Shown: positions 23,354 to 30,194, counted from the first letter of the stretch. The stretch is 39,424 bases of DNA from Gammaproteobacteria bacterium (GCA_021772915.1 JAJFLB010000007.1:1-39424); one strand, 5' to 3'. A program made the numbers and translations. Notes: a model not told the origin generated them from the sequence alone.

Positions 23354-25812
23354 ATCTCGACAGACCCTATCAAACGCGAACCATCGAAGCCATCCGGAAG
23401 CAGATCGGACTAGGCAAGCGGCGTATTCTGGTTGCTGCTCCCACTGGTTGTGGGAAAGGGTACATCGCGTCCAGGGTGATGGAAATGTGCCGGGAAAAGG
23501 GGTCTCCAAATGTTTTCTTCGCGGCCCAAAGGGAGCTTATCTACCAATTGCAGGCCCAACTTGACCGGCTGACTGTTCCGAGTCGGGTGATAATGGCCGG
23601 TGTCAAAGACGAATTTCACTCATACGACGAAGCTGATACCGATTGCTGGCTGGTTGCAAAAGACACATTGAATGCCAGAGCGTTTCAGCGGTCCAAGATT
23701 GCCCCTCCTGCGGCAAAGCTGATTCAGGTCGATGAAGCACACCAGAGTCTAGCCGACGTGTATCAGGCGATTATGGGACACTACAGCGATAGCATTGTGC
23801 TTGGCTGGACGGCTACCCCATGCCGGACGGATGGGAGAGGGCTAGGGGAATACTTCGATTGCATGATTCAAGCGGTGACATACTCAGAACTTCAAAAGGA
23901 TGGATGGCTGGTCCCTGTTCGGGTGTTTGCTCCTGATCGGCCGGACCTGAAAGGCATGAAGGTATCGAGGGGTGATTACGCCAAAGGGCAACTTGAGAAA
24001 CGAATGAACCGGGATGAGATGGTCGGTTCGATTATTGAGGAATGGAAAAAGAACGCGAACGACCGTCAGACAGTGGTATTCGCTTCGGGTGTCCAGCACT
24101 CGATTCACATCCGCAACGAGTTTCTGAAAATAGGCGTGCCGTGTGAACACATTGACGGGAAGATGAAAACGGACCAGCGAGAGGAAGTCATGGCTGGTGT
24201 GCGGGACGGGTCCACAACTGTCGTCTGCAATTACGGGGTGATGACAACGGGGGTTGATGTTCCAAGCCTCAAATACATGGTTTGTGCCAGGCCAACAAAG
24301 AGCTTTCTGTTGTGGCGGCAAATGGGCGGGCGGATTCAGCGGCCGGCAGACGGGCACGATCATTGCTGCATAGCCCGCGGCTCTTTGGTTCTGACTGACC
24401 GCGGCAACGTACCGATCGAAGATGTTAAATTAGACGATCTCGTTTGGGATGGGGTTGACTTTGTGTCGCACTACGGCATACTGTACAAAGGGACGCAAAC
24501 CGCGATAATGTACAGCGGGCTAACAGCAACGCCAGATCATAAGGTACTGACAGATGAAGGATGGAAGACAATTGCCGCGGCGGCTGGTCGCAACAAGCGG
24601 CTTGTTAGAGGATCGATTGGTAGGACTCCGGTACGGGTGTCTGACCATAGCAACCCGCACGATTCAAGGCCGCGGTGCACAGATGGAAGTAGAAGTGGAT
24701 TGCTCGCAATGTGGGGAACGTTCGTTGATTCACTTTCACAACTTGGAGCGGCGGCAACCAGTGGATTGCAAATGTTGCCGTCCGGTTTGGGGCGAACACT
24801 GCCCAGAATGGCTCTATCGACGCGTTGCCCACCAATTCCGTCGATGCACCGACCGGAACGACATTGGATATTCGCTTTACGGCGGGCGGGGAATAGAGTT
24901 TCGTTTCAAGACAGTTTACGAGGGTGCGTGCTGGATAGCGGAACATCTTGGAATTCCAAAGAAGAACCGGAATATCACGATCGACCGGATAAACAACAAT
25001 GGGCATTACGAGCCGGGCAATCTGCGATGGGCAACTCACAGCCAGCAAATGAAAAACCGCGAACCGTTCATTCGAAAAAATTCACGGTATCGCAAATTCC
25101 TTGCCGAGTACCCGGACGTGGAATACGACAAAAACTATCTCGGAGTGCTATTTCGTCAGGGCTTAACAGCTCAACAGATTGCGGAACGATGGCGGTCGAA
25201 GTTTTTGATATCGTCAACTGCGGACCACGATCCCGATTCTGCGTGAATGGGGTGATCGTCGCGAATTGCATCCAAGATCACTCGGACAACGCTTTGCATT
25301 TTGGATTCCCCGACGAGGATGTTGAATGGTCGCTGGCGGCAAAGGACAGGGCACAGGACTTGCCACGGACAGAACGGAATTCGGTAGAGACAGATGAGCT
25401 GACAGTCAAAGACCCGTATGCTTGTGAAAAGTGCGGGGCCAAGTATCGCGGCCCTCATTGCCCCGCCTGCGGTCACATCCCGCAAAGATCGGGTAAAGAA
25501 GTCGGGATGTCCAAGGGTGACTTGAAAGAGCTGGAGCGGTCCAAGTGCAACGCTGCGGCGACTCCAATGGACAAACAAAAGACTTGGGACGAGTGCCTTG
25601 GGTGGGCTGTTGGTACGAACAAGAAGGTCGGTGCGGCTGCTTGGCGGTATAAGGACAAGTACGGGGTGTTTCCGAATTCACGTATTCAGAACACTCCACG
25701 GAACAGCCAATGGCAGATGATGGCGCGGGACTTCTACCGGGAAGTGATTAAACCAGCCAAGGAACAGAACAAAAAAGAGTTCGCGTTGTTTGGATCTTCA
25801 GAAAGGGATTAG
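23350..25812 (+). CDS. DEAD/DEAH-box (SSL2-like) helicase with intein
   Basis: A superfamily 2 helicase precursor of 820 residues, 520 after splicing. Motifs in order: APTGCGKGYI (Walker A, about residues 30-39), QVDEAHQS (DEAH, about 126), LGWTATPCRTDGRG (motif III region), VVCNYGVMTTGVDVP (motif V) and LLWRQMGGRIQRP (motif VI, about 321-333). A few residues later the intein starts at Cys340; the extein resumes with CIQDHSDNALHFGFPDE at 640, the strand that normally follows motif VI (in relatives: DC-I-DH-GN---HGFPDED). A zinc knuckle (CEKCGAKYRGPHCPACGH) comes after. It should remodel or open phage DNA. GTG start coupled to the previous stop. Confidence 0.88.
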   Translation: MNLDRPYQTRTIEAIRKQIGLGKRRILVAAPTGCGKGYIASRVMEMCREKGSPNVFFAAQRELIYQLQAQLDRLTVPSRVIMAGVKDEFHSYDEADTDCWLVAKDTLNARAFQRSKIAPPAAKLIQVDEAHQSLADVYQAIMGHYSDSIVLGWTATPCRTDGRGLGEYFDCMIQAVTYSELQKDGWLVPVRVFAPDRPDLKGMKVSRGDYAKGQLEKRMNRDEMVGSIIEEWKKNANDRQTVVFASGVQHSIHIRNEFLKIGVPCEHIDGKMKTDQREEVMAGVRDGSTTVVCNYGVMTTGVDVPSLKYMVCARPTKSFLLWRQMGGRIQRPADGHDHCCIARGSLVLTDRGNVPIEDVKLDDLVWDGVDFVSHYGILYKGTQTAIMYSGLTATPDHKVLTDEGWKTIAAAAGRNKRLVRGSIGRTPVRVSDHSNPHDSRPRCTDGSRSGLLAMWGTFVDSLSQLGAAATSGLQMLPSGLGRTLPRMALSTRCPPIPSMHRPERHWIFALRRAGNRVSFQDSLRGCVLDSGTSWNSKEEPEYHDRPDKQQWALRAGQSAMGNSQPANEKPRTVHSKKFTVSQIPCRVPGRGIRQKLSRSAISSGLNSSTDCGTMAVEVFDIVNCGPRSRFCVNGVIVANCIQDHSDNALHFGFPDEDVEWSLAAKDRAQDLPRTERNSVETDELTVKDPYACEKCGAKYRGPHCPACGHIPQRSGKEVGMSKGDLKELERSKCNAAATPMDKQKTWDECLGWAVGTNKKVGAAAWRYKDKYGVFPNSRIQNTPRNSQWQMMARDFYREVIKPAKEQNKKEFALFGSSERD
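24367..25266 (+). mobile_element. Intein in the helicase (300 residues)
   Basis: Protein splicing element between extein residues 339 and 640. Block A starts CIARGSLVLTDRGNVPIEDV; block B contains GLTATPDHKVLTDEGW with the TxxH signature; blocks F and G read VEVFDIVNCGPRSRF then CVNGVIVAN, followed by Cys+1. The last residue Asn639 is present, but the penultimate residue is Ala instead of the usual His, and the block F His position is Arg. The middle (about 24630-25188) reads in this frame as Ser/Arg/Pro-rich, low-order sequence, as expected if it mainly serves to keep the frame open. The same DNA carries an endonuclease gene in the +1 frame. Confidence 0.85.
24554..25246 (+). CDS. HNH homing endonuclease nested out of frame in the intein
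   Basis: A complete 230-residue HNH protein in the +1 frame relative to the helicase. Residues 18-60 have the common opening of phage HNH proteins (LVGLRYGCLTIATRT, then C..C...). The catalytic part shows YGGRGIEF near residue 109, WIAEHLGIPKK, and IDRINNNGHYEPGNLRWAT near 143-161 with the Asp, His and Asn of the motif. The ATG lies two codons after an in-frame TGA (24548), so this gene has its own start; AAGGT is a weak ribosome site. The first codons overlap intein block B and the last overlap block F. Confidence 0.85.
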   Translation: MKDGRQLPRRLVATSGLLEDRLVGLRYGCLTIATRTIQGRGAQMEVEVDCSQCGERSLIHFHNLERRQPVDCKCCRPVWGEHCPEWLYRRVAHQFRRCTDRNDIGYSLYGGRGIEFRFKTVYEGACWIAEHLGIPKKNRNITIDRINNNGHYEPGNLRWATHSQQMKNREPFIRKNSRYRKFLAEYPDVEYDKNYLGVLFRQGLTAQQIAERWRSKFLISSTADHDPDSA

Positions 25813-25814
25813 TG

Positions 25815-26159
25815 ATGACAGAATTTAAGACGTTGGTGCCGAAACACGAAATAGTAGCAGATAGCCCGGAAGATGCGGCCGTCGCATTTTTCAAGCTATT
25901 ACAGGAAACACAGGGGGCGGCGACTGCAAAACTGTACTCACCAGAGCAAGCTGGACAGATGGTATTTGGTCCGTCGTGGGTTGTGAGTTGGGAAGATGGC
26001 CCGCACGATTGGGGTGCATCCGTGTCCATTGGGGGCGATCCATTCATTGATTGTGCTGACCGATCCGACAATCAGTTTTGTACAACAAGCGGGGATAACT
26101 GGCACATGGAAGTCCATTATGGATTTGACATTATGTTTTTCGATAACGAACCGGGCTAA
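25815..26159 (+). CDS. Hypothetical protein, 114 aa
   Basis: Not recognised. An acidic, Trp/Asp-rich protein (GPSWVVSWEDGPHDWG, DNWHMEVHYGFDIMFFD) with probable beta strands. ATG at 25815 lies next to the helicase stop. Last gene of the helicase operon before a gap with regulatory elements. No enzyme or membrane motif. Confidence 0.55.
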   Translation: MTEFKTLVPKHEIVADSPEDAAVAFFKLLQETQGAATAKLYSPEQAGQMVFGPSWVVSWEDGPHDWGASVSIGGDPFIDCADRSDNQFCTTSGDNWHMEVHYGFDIMFFDNEPG

Positions 26160-26222
26160 CCGTTCGGCCATCCAGACGGGTCACGTAGGGTAACGGCTAT
26201 TTACGATTTTATTTAATTCATA

Positions 26223-26250
26223 TTGACCACAACGAACGGACCTGTAAGAT
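26223..26250 (+). promoter_or_regulatory. Sigma70-type promoter of candidate small RNA
   Basis: TTGACC at 26223-26228, a 16-base spacer and TAAGAT at 26245-26250. The start point should fall near 26257, at the beginning of the structured stretch described next. Confidence 0.65.
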
Positions 26251-26256
26251 GAAAAC

Positions 26257-26350
26257 GAACGCCGTGCAAGCGAACAATTCAAACATTGGCTTTCGGGCCA
26301 CGAATCGAAAACCATCGGTAACTGCTTGCACGGCTGCCGGTGGTTTTTTC
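26257..26350 (+). ncRNA. Candidate small RNA with terminator and long stem
   Basis: Between the promoter above and a T-tract ending at 26349 is a stretch of about 93 bases. GCCGTGCAAGC (26261-26271) is perfectly complementary to GCTTGCACGGC (26324-26334). ACCATCGG (26311-26318) pairs with CCGGTGGT (26337-26344) with one G-T pair and is followed by T to 26349, an intrinsic terminator. The two stems interlock: either a pseudoknot, or two exclusive folds in which the first would block the terminator. A 35-codon frame (26249-26356) runs through it but starts upstream of the expected transcript start. Confidence 0.55.
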
Positions 26351-26642
26351 GTTTGAACACTGAGCAACGACAGCCGCTGAATGGCAAACGGTTAAACGGT
26401 GTGACTACCGACTCCCGAGGCGAAAGTACAGGAACAAAGGTCGCACGAACAAAATCCTGAAGCCTTCGGTGGATGCCGTTGGCAGGTAAAAAGGTGTGGC
26501 GAGGATAGCGATTGCGGCCACGGTGAAAGCCCAGAACAGCGGCCTAAGGGGTAGTGTGTTCGGACTGTGGCTAAATGACCTGGACAAATCGGCTTGCTAG
26601 TTAGGCTGGTGACATAAGAACGGACTTTGAAAGAGTGGTGGA
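26350..26642 (+). other. Intergenic stretch without a + strand gene
   Basis: No credible + strand frame, terminator or promoter was found in these 293 bases. On the minus strand 26587-26405 encodes 60 residues with one hydrophobic helix, but it would need TTG, has no ribosome site and would be the only minus-strand gene. I see nothing else certain here. Confidence 0.5.
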
Positions 26643-26930
26643 ATGAGTGCAACACGGAAGGCCATCGAGGACATGAAGCAGGAGTCCCACAACCTGAACA
26701 GGTCATGGTTGGAGGAGTCGATAAACTGCAAGACGTTACGACGGGTGGACGAGTTGGACAGGCAGTTGGCAGAGGCTATCAGGATGATTGGCAAGGCTCA
26801 CGAACGGATAGAGCAACTGGAGTCTTTGATAGCGAGGGTGGAACAACTAGAGTTGTTGCCTGGTCAGCTAAAGACACGATTTGCGAAAGTGGATGAGCGT
26901 GTTGCTGAGGTGGTTGCACGAATTGGATAG
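26643..26930 (+). CDS. Coiled-coil protein, 95 aa
   Basis: Almost entirely a heptad-patterned coiled coil (LDRQLAEAIRMIGKAHERIE, then LESLIARVEQLELLPGQLK). No enzyme motif. It ends in TAG directly before the first 89-bp repeat (the repeat begins on the next base), as in a gene cassette. Function unknown. Confidence 0.6.
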   Translation: MSATRKAIEDMKQESHNLNRSWLEESINCKTLRRVDELDRQLAEAIRMIGKAHERIEQLESLIARVEQLELLPGQLKTRFAKVDERVAEVVARIG

Positions 26931-27019
26931 GATAACGTCAGTGATCACGGGGCCGGAACCAGTGATCTAACTATTTGAAAACGCACGCAAGGCCGACTTC
27001 CGTGCAACATTTTGTTATC
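26931..27019 (+). repeat. 89-bp cassette-boundary-like repeat, copy 1
   Basis: Starts GATAAC and ends GTTATC, an inverted repeat. Within it CACGG-GGCC near the left can pair with GGCC and CCGTG near the right, giving one long imperfect hairpin; GCACG/CGTGC forms a smaller one. It follows the stop of one small gene without a gap, and ATG of the next gene comes nine bases after it. 83 of 89 positions are the same as in the copy at 29770-29858; the differences lie near both ends. Confidence 0.8.
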
Positions 27020-27028
27020 GGGCGAATT

Positions 27029-27289
27029 ATGCAAGTTACCGTTTGGAAAACAGTAGAGGTCGAGGCCGAAGCAACGGTCGAGATGGACGACATCATTGCG
27101 GAGTTTTCGCAGCGACAGGATGAGGCGACAGAAACGTACTGGAGACGATTGATTCCAGCGCTGGATTCGATGACGCGAATCATGGCAAGCATTCCCAACG
27201 GAGTAATTGCGGCGTTTCCAGATTCCGCGTGCAATACATTGTGCGAACGTTTGACGACTCAAGCGTCGAGGTACGACCGGGAGTCTTAG
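27029..27289 (+). CDS. Hypothetical protein, 86 aa (after repeat copy 1)
   Basis: Unrecognised. Starts with an acidic beta/helical segment (VTVWKTVEVEAEATVEMDDI) and continues as a helix-rich domain. ATG at 27029 lies nine bases behind the repeat; no good ribosome site is seen, so the repeat may supply the translation start context. After the stop comes another GATAAC with an imperfect hairpin. Confidence 0.5.
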   Translation: MQVTVWKTVEVEAEATVEMDDIIAEFSQRQDEATETYWRRLIPALDSMTRIMASIPNGVIAAFPDSACNTLCERLTTQASRYDRES

Positions 27290-27293
27290 TCCC

Positions 27294-27334
27294 GATAACG
27301 TCACGATTCAAAATCCGCCGGGGCGGATCGTGAC
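27294..27334 (+). repeat. GATAAC plus imperfect hairpin, third boundary-like site
   Basis: GATAAC at 27294-27299 directly precedes GTCACG (27300-27305), which pairs with CGTGAC (27329-27334). Inside, ATCCGCC (27313-27319) pairs with GGCGGAT (27322-27328); seven unpaired bases remain on the 5' side. GTTACC, not GTTATC, follows at 27374, about the same distance from GATAAC as in the 89-bp repeats. It could be a decayed relative of them, or simply a terminator-like hairpin without T-tract. Confidence 0.5.
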
Positions 27335-27458
27335 AATGGGAGGGTGATTTTCGGCGGTATTTTGCAATCGATTGTTACCCGCCTGTACCCGGTTTTCCCG
27401 TGGTTTTTAGCTATTTTGATTATTTTTGGAATTATTGCCCAATTTGGCAACAATACCC

Positions 27459-27486
27459 TTGCAGTATTGCCGAATACGGTTATAGT
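27459..27486 (+). promoter_or_regulatory. Sigma70-type promoter
   Basis: TTGCAG at 27459-27464, a 16-base spacer and TATAGT at 27481-27486, in an AT-rich stretch. It would give a leader of about 45 bases before ATG 27539. GTATTGCC in the spacer and a similar inverted sequence just upstream may be an operator. Apart from the hairpin at 27294 and this promoter, 27290-27538 holds nothing I recognise. Confidence 0.6.
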
Positions 27487-27538
27487 TAAGGCATGGCAAG
27501 CGACTGACGCGAGCCGCGAAAATAACCGGAGAAAAACG

Positions 27539-27760
27539 ATGTACAAATCAATCAACATTACAACCGAACAAATCAACGCAACAGGTTTGGATTTTGGCAA
27601 TCGAGTCGAGTACACCGGAGATGCCTGTAAAGGTCAGCAAGGCACGATTACCGGATTTGACGGCGATTTCCGTCAGGTAATGGTTTACGTCAAATGGGAC
27701 AACCCAACCGAAGCAACCAGCGCCGCGTGCGTCAGAGTCGATCACTTACGAAAGGTTTAA
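27539..27760 (+). CDS. Hypothetical protein, 73 aa, KOW/SH3-like
   Basis: A small beta-rich protein: LDFGNRVEYTGDACKGQQGT then VMVYVKWDNP and VDHLRKV. The pattern G..V.......G..G.I.......V.V.W resembles KOW or SH3-like small domains. The frame upstream to 27344 has a hydrophobic part but overlaps the promoter, so ATG at 27539, with GGAGAAAAACG before it, is chosen. Confidence 0.55.
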   Translation: MYKSINITTEQINATGLDFGNRVEYTGDACKGQQGTITGFDGDFRQVMVYVKWDNPTEATSAACVRVDHLRKV

Positions 27761-27763
27761 GCC

Positions 27764-27964
27764 ATGTTGACCAACCAACAAAAAACAACTGTCGCAAAAT
27801 ACGTCAAGCGGTATCCTCACCTGGCAACTCTGGCAAAAAATGCGGAGTTGGAAATCTCAGCGGCGAAAGCTCTGGGCGATCAGATTGGGAGATTGGCAGC
27901 CCCGTCCGATGTGTCCGGCGCAGAGTTGCAGGCGGTGTGCGATTTGGGATTGAAAAATGAATAA
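27764..27964 (+). CDS. Hypothetical protein, 66 aa
   Basis: Not recognised. Small helical protein with Ala/Leu-rich helices. It follows the previous gene by three bases and overlaps the start of the HTH gene, so it is likely co-translated with it; a partner or antidote role for the HTH protein cannot be decided. Confidence 0.5.
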   Translation: MLTNQQKTTVAKYVKRYPHLATLAKNAELEISAAKALGDQIGRLAAPSDVSGAELQAVCDLGLKNE

Positions 27965-28145
27965 ACAACTCCTCGCCGCATTCCGGCGATCGAAACTGAC
28001 GAACTACCAGCTAGCGGCACAGACTGGAATTAGCAACTCCACGATAGGCCGTTGGGTGCGTGGTGAAACTGATCTGGCGATCAGCAACGCCGAAAAGATT
28101 GCAACGGCGATCGGCTACCAACTTAAGGTTGTTAAGTGCGGGTAA
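27957..28145 (+). CDS. XRE/Cro-type HTH regulator, 62 aa
   Basis: A short helix-turn-helix protein: LTNYQLAAQTGISNSTIGRW at about residues 14-33 is the two-helix recognition core, followed by GETDLAISNAEKIATAIGY, as in Cro/CI-type domains. It is only a DNA-binding domain, similar in size to Cro. ATG overlaps the preceding gene. It may control the promoter at 27459. Confidence 0.8.
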   Translation: MNKQLLAAFRRSKLTNYQLAAQTGISNSTIGRWVRGETDLAISNAEKIATAIGYQLKVVKCG

Positions 28146-28180
28146 CGGCAGCGATCGACTGCGAACACGAAAGGAAAGAA

Positions 28181-28558
28181 ATGGGTAGAAATTGCGATTG
28201 TAGATACACCAAAACAGGACAGTTGATTTCAAAGTGCGGCAAGTGTTCGTCTGTCGAATCGCCTTGTTACGTCGCGACGGATCGCGAAAAACAAGGCGAT
28301 CAAGGCAGCATGGATGCTGACGCAGTCGCTGCCGTTACGTCGGCGCAACTGCTGCCGTGCCCGTTCTGCGATTCTCACAACGTCACAGTAGAATTTGTTG
28401 GAAGGTTTTTGCAATGGCAAGTGGAATGCCACGATTGCGTATGTGCCGGTCCTGCAAATGATTATTCGAAAGAAACCGCTGCCAGCGACTGGAACCAACG
28501 GGCACGGCAGCAACCAGATAACGACGGTAAGGATACCGTCCTGGATTCGCCGACGTAA
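28181..28558 (+). CDS. Zinc-finger protein with Lar-like domain
   Basis: A 125-residue protein with a first Cys cluster (CDCRY...CGKC) and, at about residues 63-110, a Lar-like domain: LLPCPFCDSHNVTVEF, then WQVECHDCVCAGP and ASDWNQRA. Lar-like proteins (restriction alleviation) have this C..C...C..C and W-N pattern; their activity in phages is to weaken type I restriction, but most family members are untested. ATG at 28181 has a strong AGGAAAG site. Its stop TAA lies in the loop of a hairpin. Confidence 0.7.
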   Translation: MGRNCDCRYTKTGQLISKCGKCSSVESPCYVATDREKQGDQGSMDADAVAAVTSAQLLPCPFCDSHNVTVEFVGRFLQWQVECHDCVCAGPANDYSKETAASDWNQRARQQPDNDGKDTVLDSPT

Positions 28559-28592
28559 CGTCGGCAATCACCCAGCGGCGATGGGTGATTTT
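28549..28592 (+). terminator. Tandem hairpins at gene end, second terminator-like
   Basis: First hairpin: GCCGACG (28549-28555) with CGTCGGC (28559-28565), and the loop is the stop codon TAA itself. Second hairpin: AATCACCCA (28566-28574) with TGGGTGATT (28582-28590), a perfect 9-bp stem, followed by TT (four T in all). The pair looks like an intrinsic terminator. Confidence 0.65.
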
Positions 28593-28650
28593 ACTTCAAT
28601 TCGCACTTAACCGCCGCTTGGGTGCATTGCTTTGTTCTGTGGATTTTTAC

Positions 28651-28980
28651 ATGTCAGAAACCGTAAAAGTAGAAATAGAGATTCCCGTCGAAGCGATCGA
28701 CGCAATGAAACGATACACGCTGGATTCGTTGATGTTAGAGGGCGACGTTCCGCACGACATCAAACGAGCAATCACCCAGGCCATTGGAAAGCATGTCGAG
28801 GCATCGCCGGAGTGGGAGAAGATTGCAGCGATGATTGTTGCAGAAGTCGAGGCCCAAAAGGATCACGTAGTCAAGTCGATTGCAGACAGGATCGTGTCTC
28901 AGCTTTCGCAGGGTGTGAATCATGCCGCGTCGCAAGTTGTTCAGCAGTTGGGCAGTAAGTTGAAATCGGTGCGATTCTAA
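28651..28980 (+). CDS. Hypothetical helical protein, 109 aa
   Basis: Not recognised. Starts with a strand (KVEIEIPVEAIDAM) and continues as long amphipathic helices (HVVKSIADRIVSQLSQGVN). The ATG at 28651 lacks a strong ribosome site. May be a self-associating protein; no enzyme motif. Confidence 0.5.
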   Translation: MSETVKVEIEIPVEAIDAMKRYTLDSLMLEGDVPHDIKRAITQAIGKHVEASPEWEKIAAMIVAEVEAQKDHVVKSIADRIVSQLSQGVNHAASQVVQQLGSKLKSVRF

Positions 28981-29030
28981 TTCCACAGAACGCTGGCCGT
29001 AATCGAGTCCCGACAAACAAGGATTAAACC

Positions 29031-29405
29031 ATGAGTGATTCAAAGGAAGTAAAAACAGACGAAACCGGGACTTCGGTTCACGGCTTTGTTATCCATCCAT
29101 CTCGATTGGCCCAAATGAAAAAGGGATTTCCGCCAGAGGAATGCCCGAAATGTTTGGCGGGAGATGCAGACTGCGAAATTTGCGACAGGACAGGGGTGTT
29201 TATCCAGCGAGTCGATGCGGATTGGCAGCCACCAAAATTGAAACCGGGCGAATGGTTGGAAGCGTATTTGGACACGGACGAATGGGGTTATGTCGGAGTG
29301 ATGAACAAAAGAGGCGATTTTACAGAGACGGCTTTCCCGTTTGAGTCAACAGGATTCGCCACGGCAAAACACATGCAAACCCTCGGATTCAAAGTTGAGT
29401 GGTAG
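29031..29405 (+). CDS. Hypothetical zinc-ribbon protein, 124 aa
   Basis: A protein with a zinc-binding cluster in the middle (CPKCLAGDADCEICDRTG, about residues 38-55). This C..C......C..C spacing is like DnaJ-type or rubredoxin-like knuckles. Before it is PSRLAQMKKGFPPEE; after it come Trp-rich strands. The zinc site is clear; the role is not. Confidence 0.55.
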   Translation: MSDSKEVKTDETGTSVHGFVIHPSRLAQMKKGFPPEECPKCLAGDADCEICDRTGVFIQRVDADWQPPKLKPGEWLEAYLDTDEWGYVGVMNKRGDFTETAFPFESTGFATAKHMQTLGFKVEW

Positions 29406-29407
29406 GT

Positions 29408-29764
29408 ATGGATAACGTCAAGGATAACCGAGCGGAGAAAAAGATGCCAAGTGACATGGACAGAGCACCCGATTACGAACGAATGATGGAACGAGACGAG
29501 CCGCAAGCCGCTTCGGTTCATCCGGTTGTTATCTGCCGTTTGAGTCAAACTGAAATTCGGTGCTTGCCAATTGAAACGCAACGAAGGATTTTGCAGGAAG
29601 CAGGGGATTCAGCTAATGCAGCGGGAATGTATCGAAGGAACAAAATCGCCAATGCCAAAGCAAGGCTAGAGGAACGAGTGAAAACAATCGAACAAACGAT
29701 TGAGGAACTGGAAGCCGCAATGGTTGTTGGTCGAGAATGTTTAGAAATGGAATTCACGATTTAG
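29408..29764 (+). CDS. Hypothetical coiled-coil protein, 118 aa
   Basis: Acidic/basic start, then a helical region with KARLEERVKTIEQTIEELEA near the end, a short coiled coil. ATG at 29408 has GGTAGGT just before it. The gene ends in TAG five bases before the second 89-bp repeat, as the coiled-coil gene at 26643 does before the first. Both proteins before a repeat are coiled coils. Confidence 0.5.
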   Translation: MDNVKDNRAEKKMPSDMDRAPDYERMMERDEPQAASVHPVVICRLSQTEIRCLPIETQRRILQEAGDSANAAGMYRRNKIANAKARLEERVKTIEQTIEELEAAMVVGRECLEMEFTI

Positions 29765-29769
29765 AGGCA

Positions 29770-29858
29770 GATAACGCTAGTGATAACGGGGCCGGAACCA
29801 GTGATCTAACTATTTGAAAACGCACGCAAGGCCGACTTCCGTGCATCACATTGTTATC
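29770..29858 (+). repeat. 89-bp cassette-boundary-like repeat, copy 2
   Basis: Same length and outer GATAAC/GTTATC as copy 1. The central 60 bases are identical; changes are confined to the first 16 and last 13 positions. ATG of the next gene follows at 29869. The 3' flank CGGG continues the shared sequence for a few bases. Confidence 0.8.
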
Positions 29859-29868
29859 GGGCTTTACG

Positions 29869-30108
29869 ATGGGACATACAGGGACAGGGCCGCACAGAAG
29901 CAGTAATGATCCGTACCGACCAATCCCGCATCGGGAGCCAGTCGAGATGCACACCGAAATCCCAGTCAGTGAGTGGGCGAGATTGAATCAGCGTGTCGGA
30001 TTCCTCGAAGGTGTGATCGTGGGGTTAGAGTTTGCGACGACATACGAGGAAGTTCGGGGATGCCTCGAACGAGCGAATAGACGATACGACGAAATCAAGT
30101 CCCGATAA
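29869..30108 (+). CDS. Hypothetical protein, 79 aa (after repeat copy 2)
   Basis: A small protein: a His/Pro/Arg-rich start, then helices (WARLNQRVGFLEGVIVGLEF). It begins ten bases behind the repeat and its stop codon TAA is part of a GATAAC (30104-30109). The same GATAAC hallmark ends the gene behind repeat copy 1 (27294). Function unknown. Confidence 0.5.
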   Translation: MGHTGTGPHRSSNDPYRPIPHREPVEMHTEIPVSEWARLNQRVGFLEGVIVGLEFATTYEEVRGCLERANRRYDEIKSR

Positions 30109-30194
30109 CAATATCATTATCCGGTTCCCAAAACATTGCACCGCAACGGAAACAATTGAGAAAACAGGACTTAAAACAATCGGGGTGCAACATT
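30104..30194 (+). repeat. Fourth boundary-like site with inverted repeat
   Basis: GATAAC at 30104-30109 begins a 91-base gap before the next ATG. TTGCACC (30136-30142) pairs perfectly with GGTGCAA (30184-30190), and GTGCAACATT at its right end is shared with the right end of repeat copy 1. Its length and gene-to-gene placement match the 89-bp repeats, although most of the inner sequence differs. Confidence 0.45.

Noticed and set aside
24605-25048. Minus-strand 147-codon frame within the intein
   Set aside because: Antisense shadow; the region is already explained by two + strand frames.
26249-26356. A 35-codon frame through the candidate small RNA
   Set aside because: Its ATG overlaps the -10 box and lies upstream of the expected start point; inverted repeats explain the sequence better.
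26405-26587. Minus-strand 60-codon frame with a hydrophobic helix
   Set aside because: Needs a TTG start, has no ribosome site, and every other credible gene is on the + strand.
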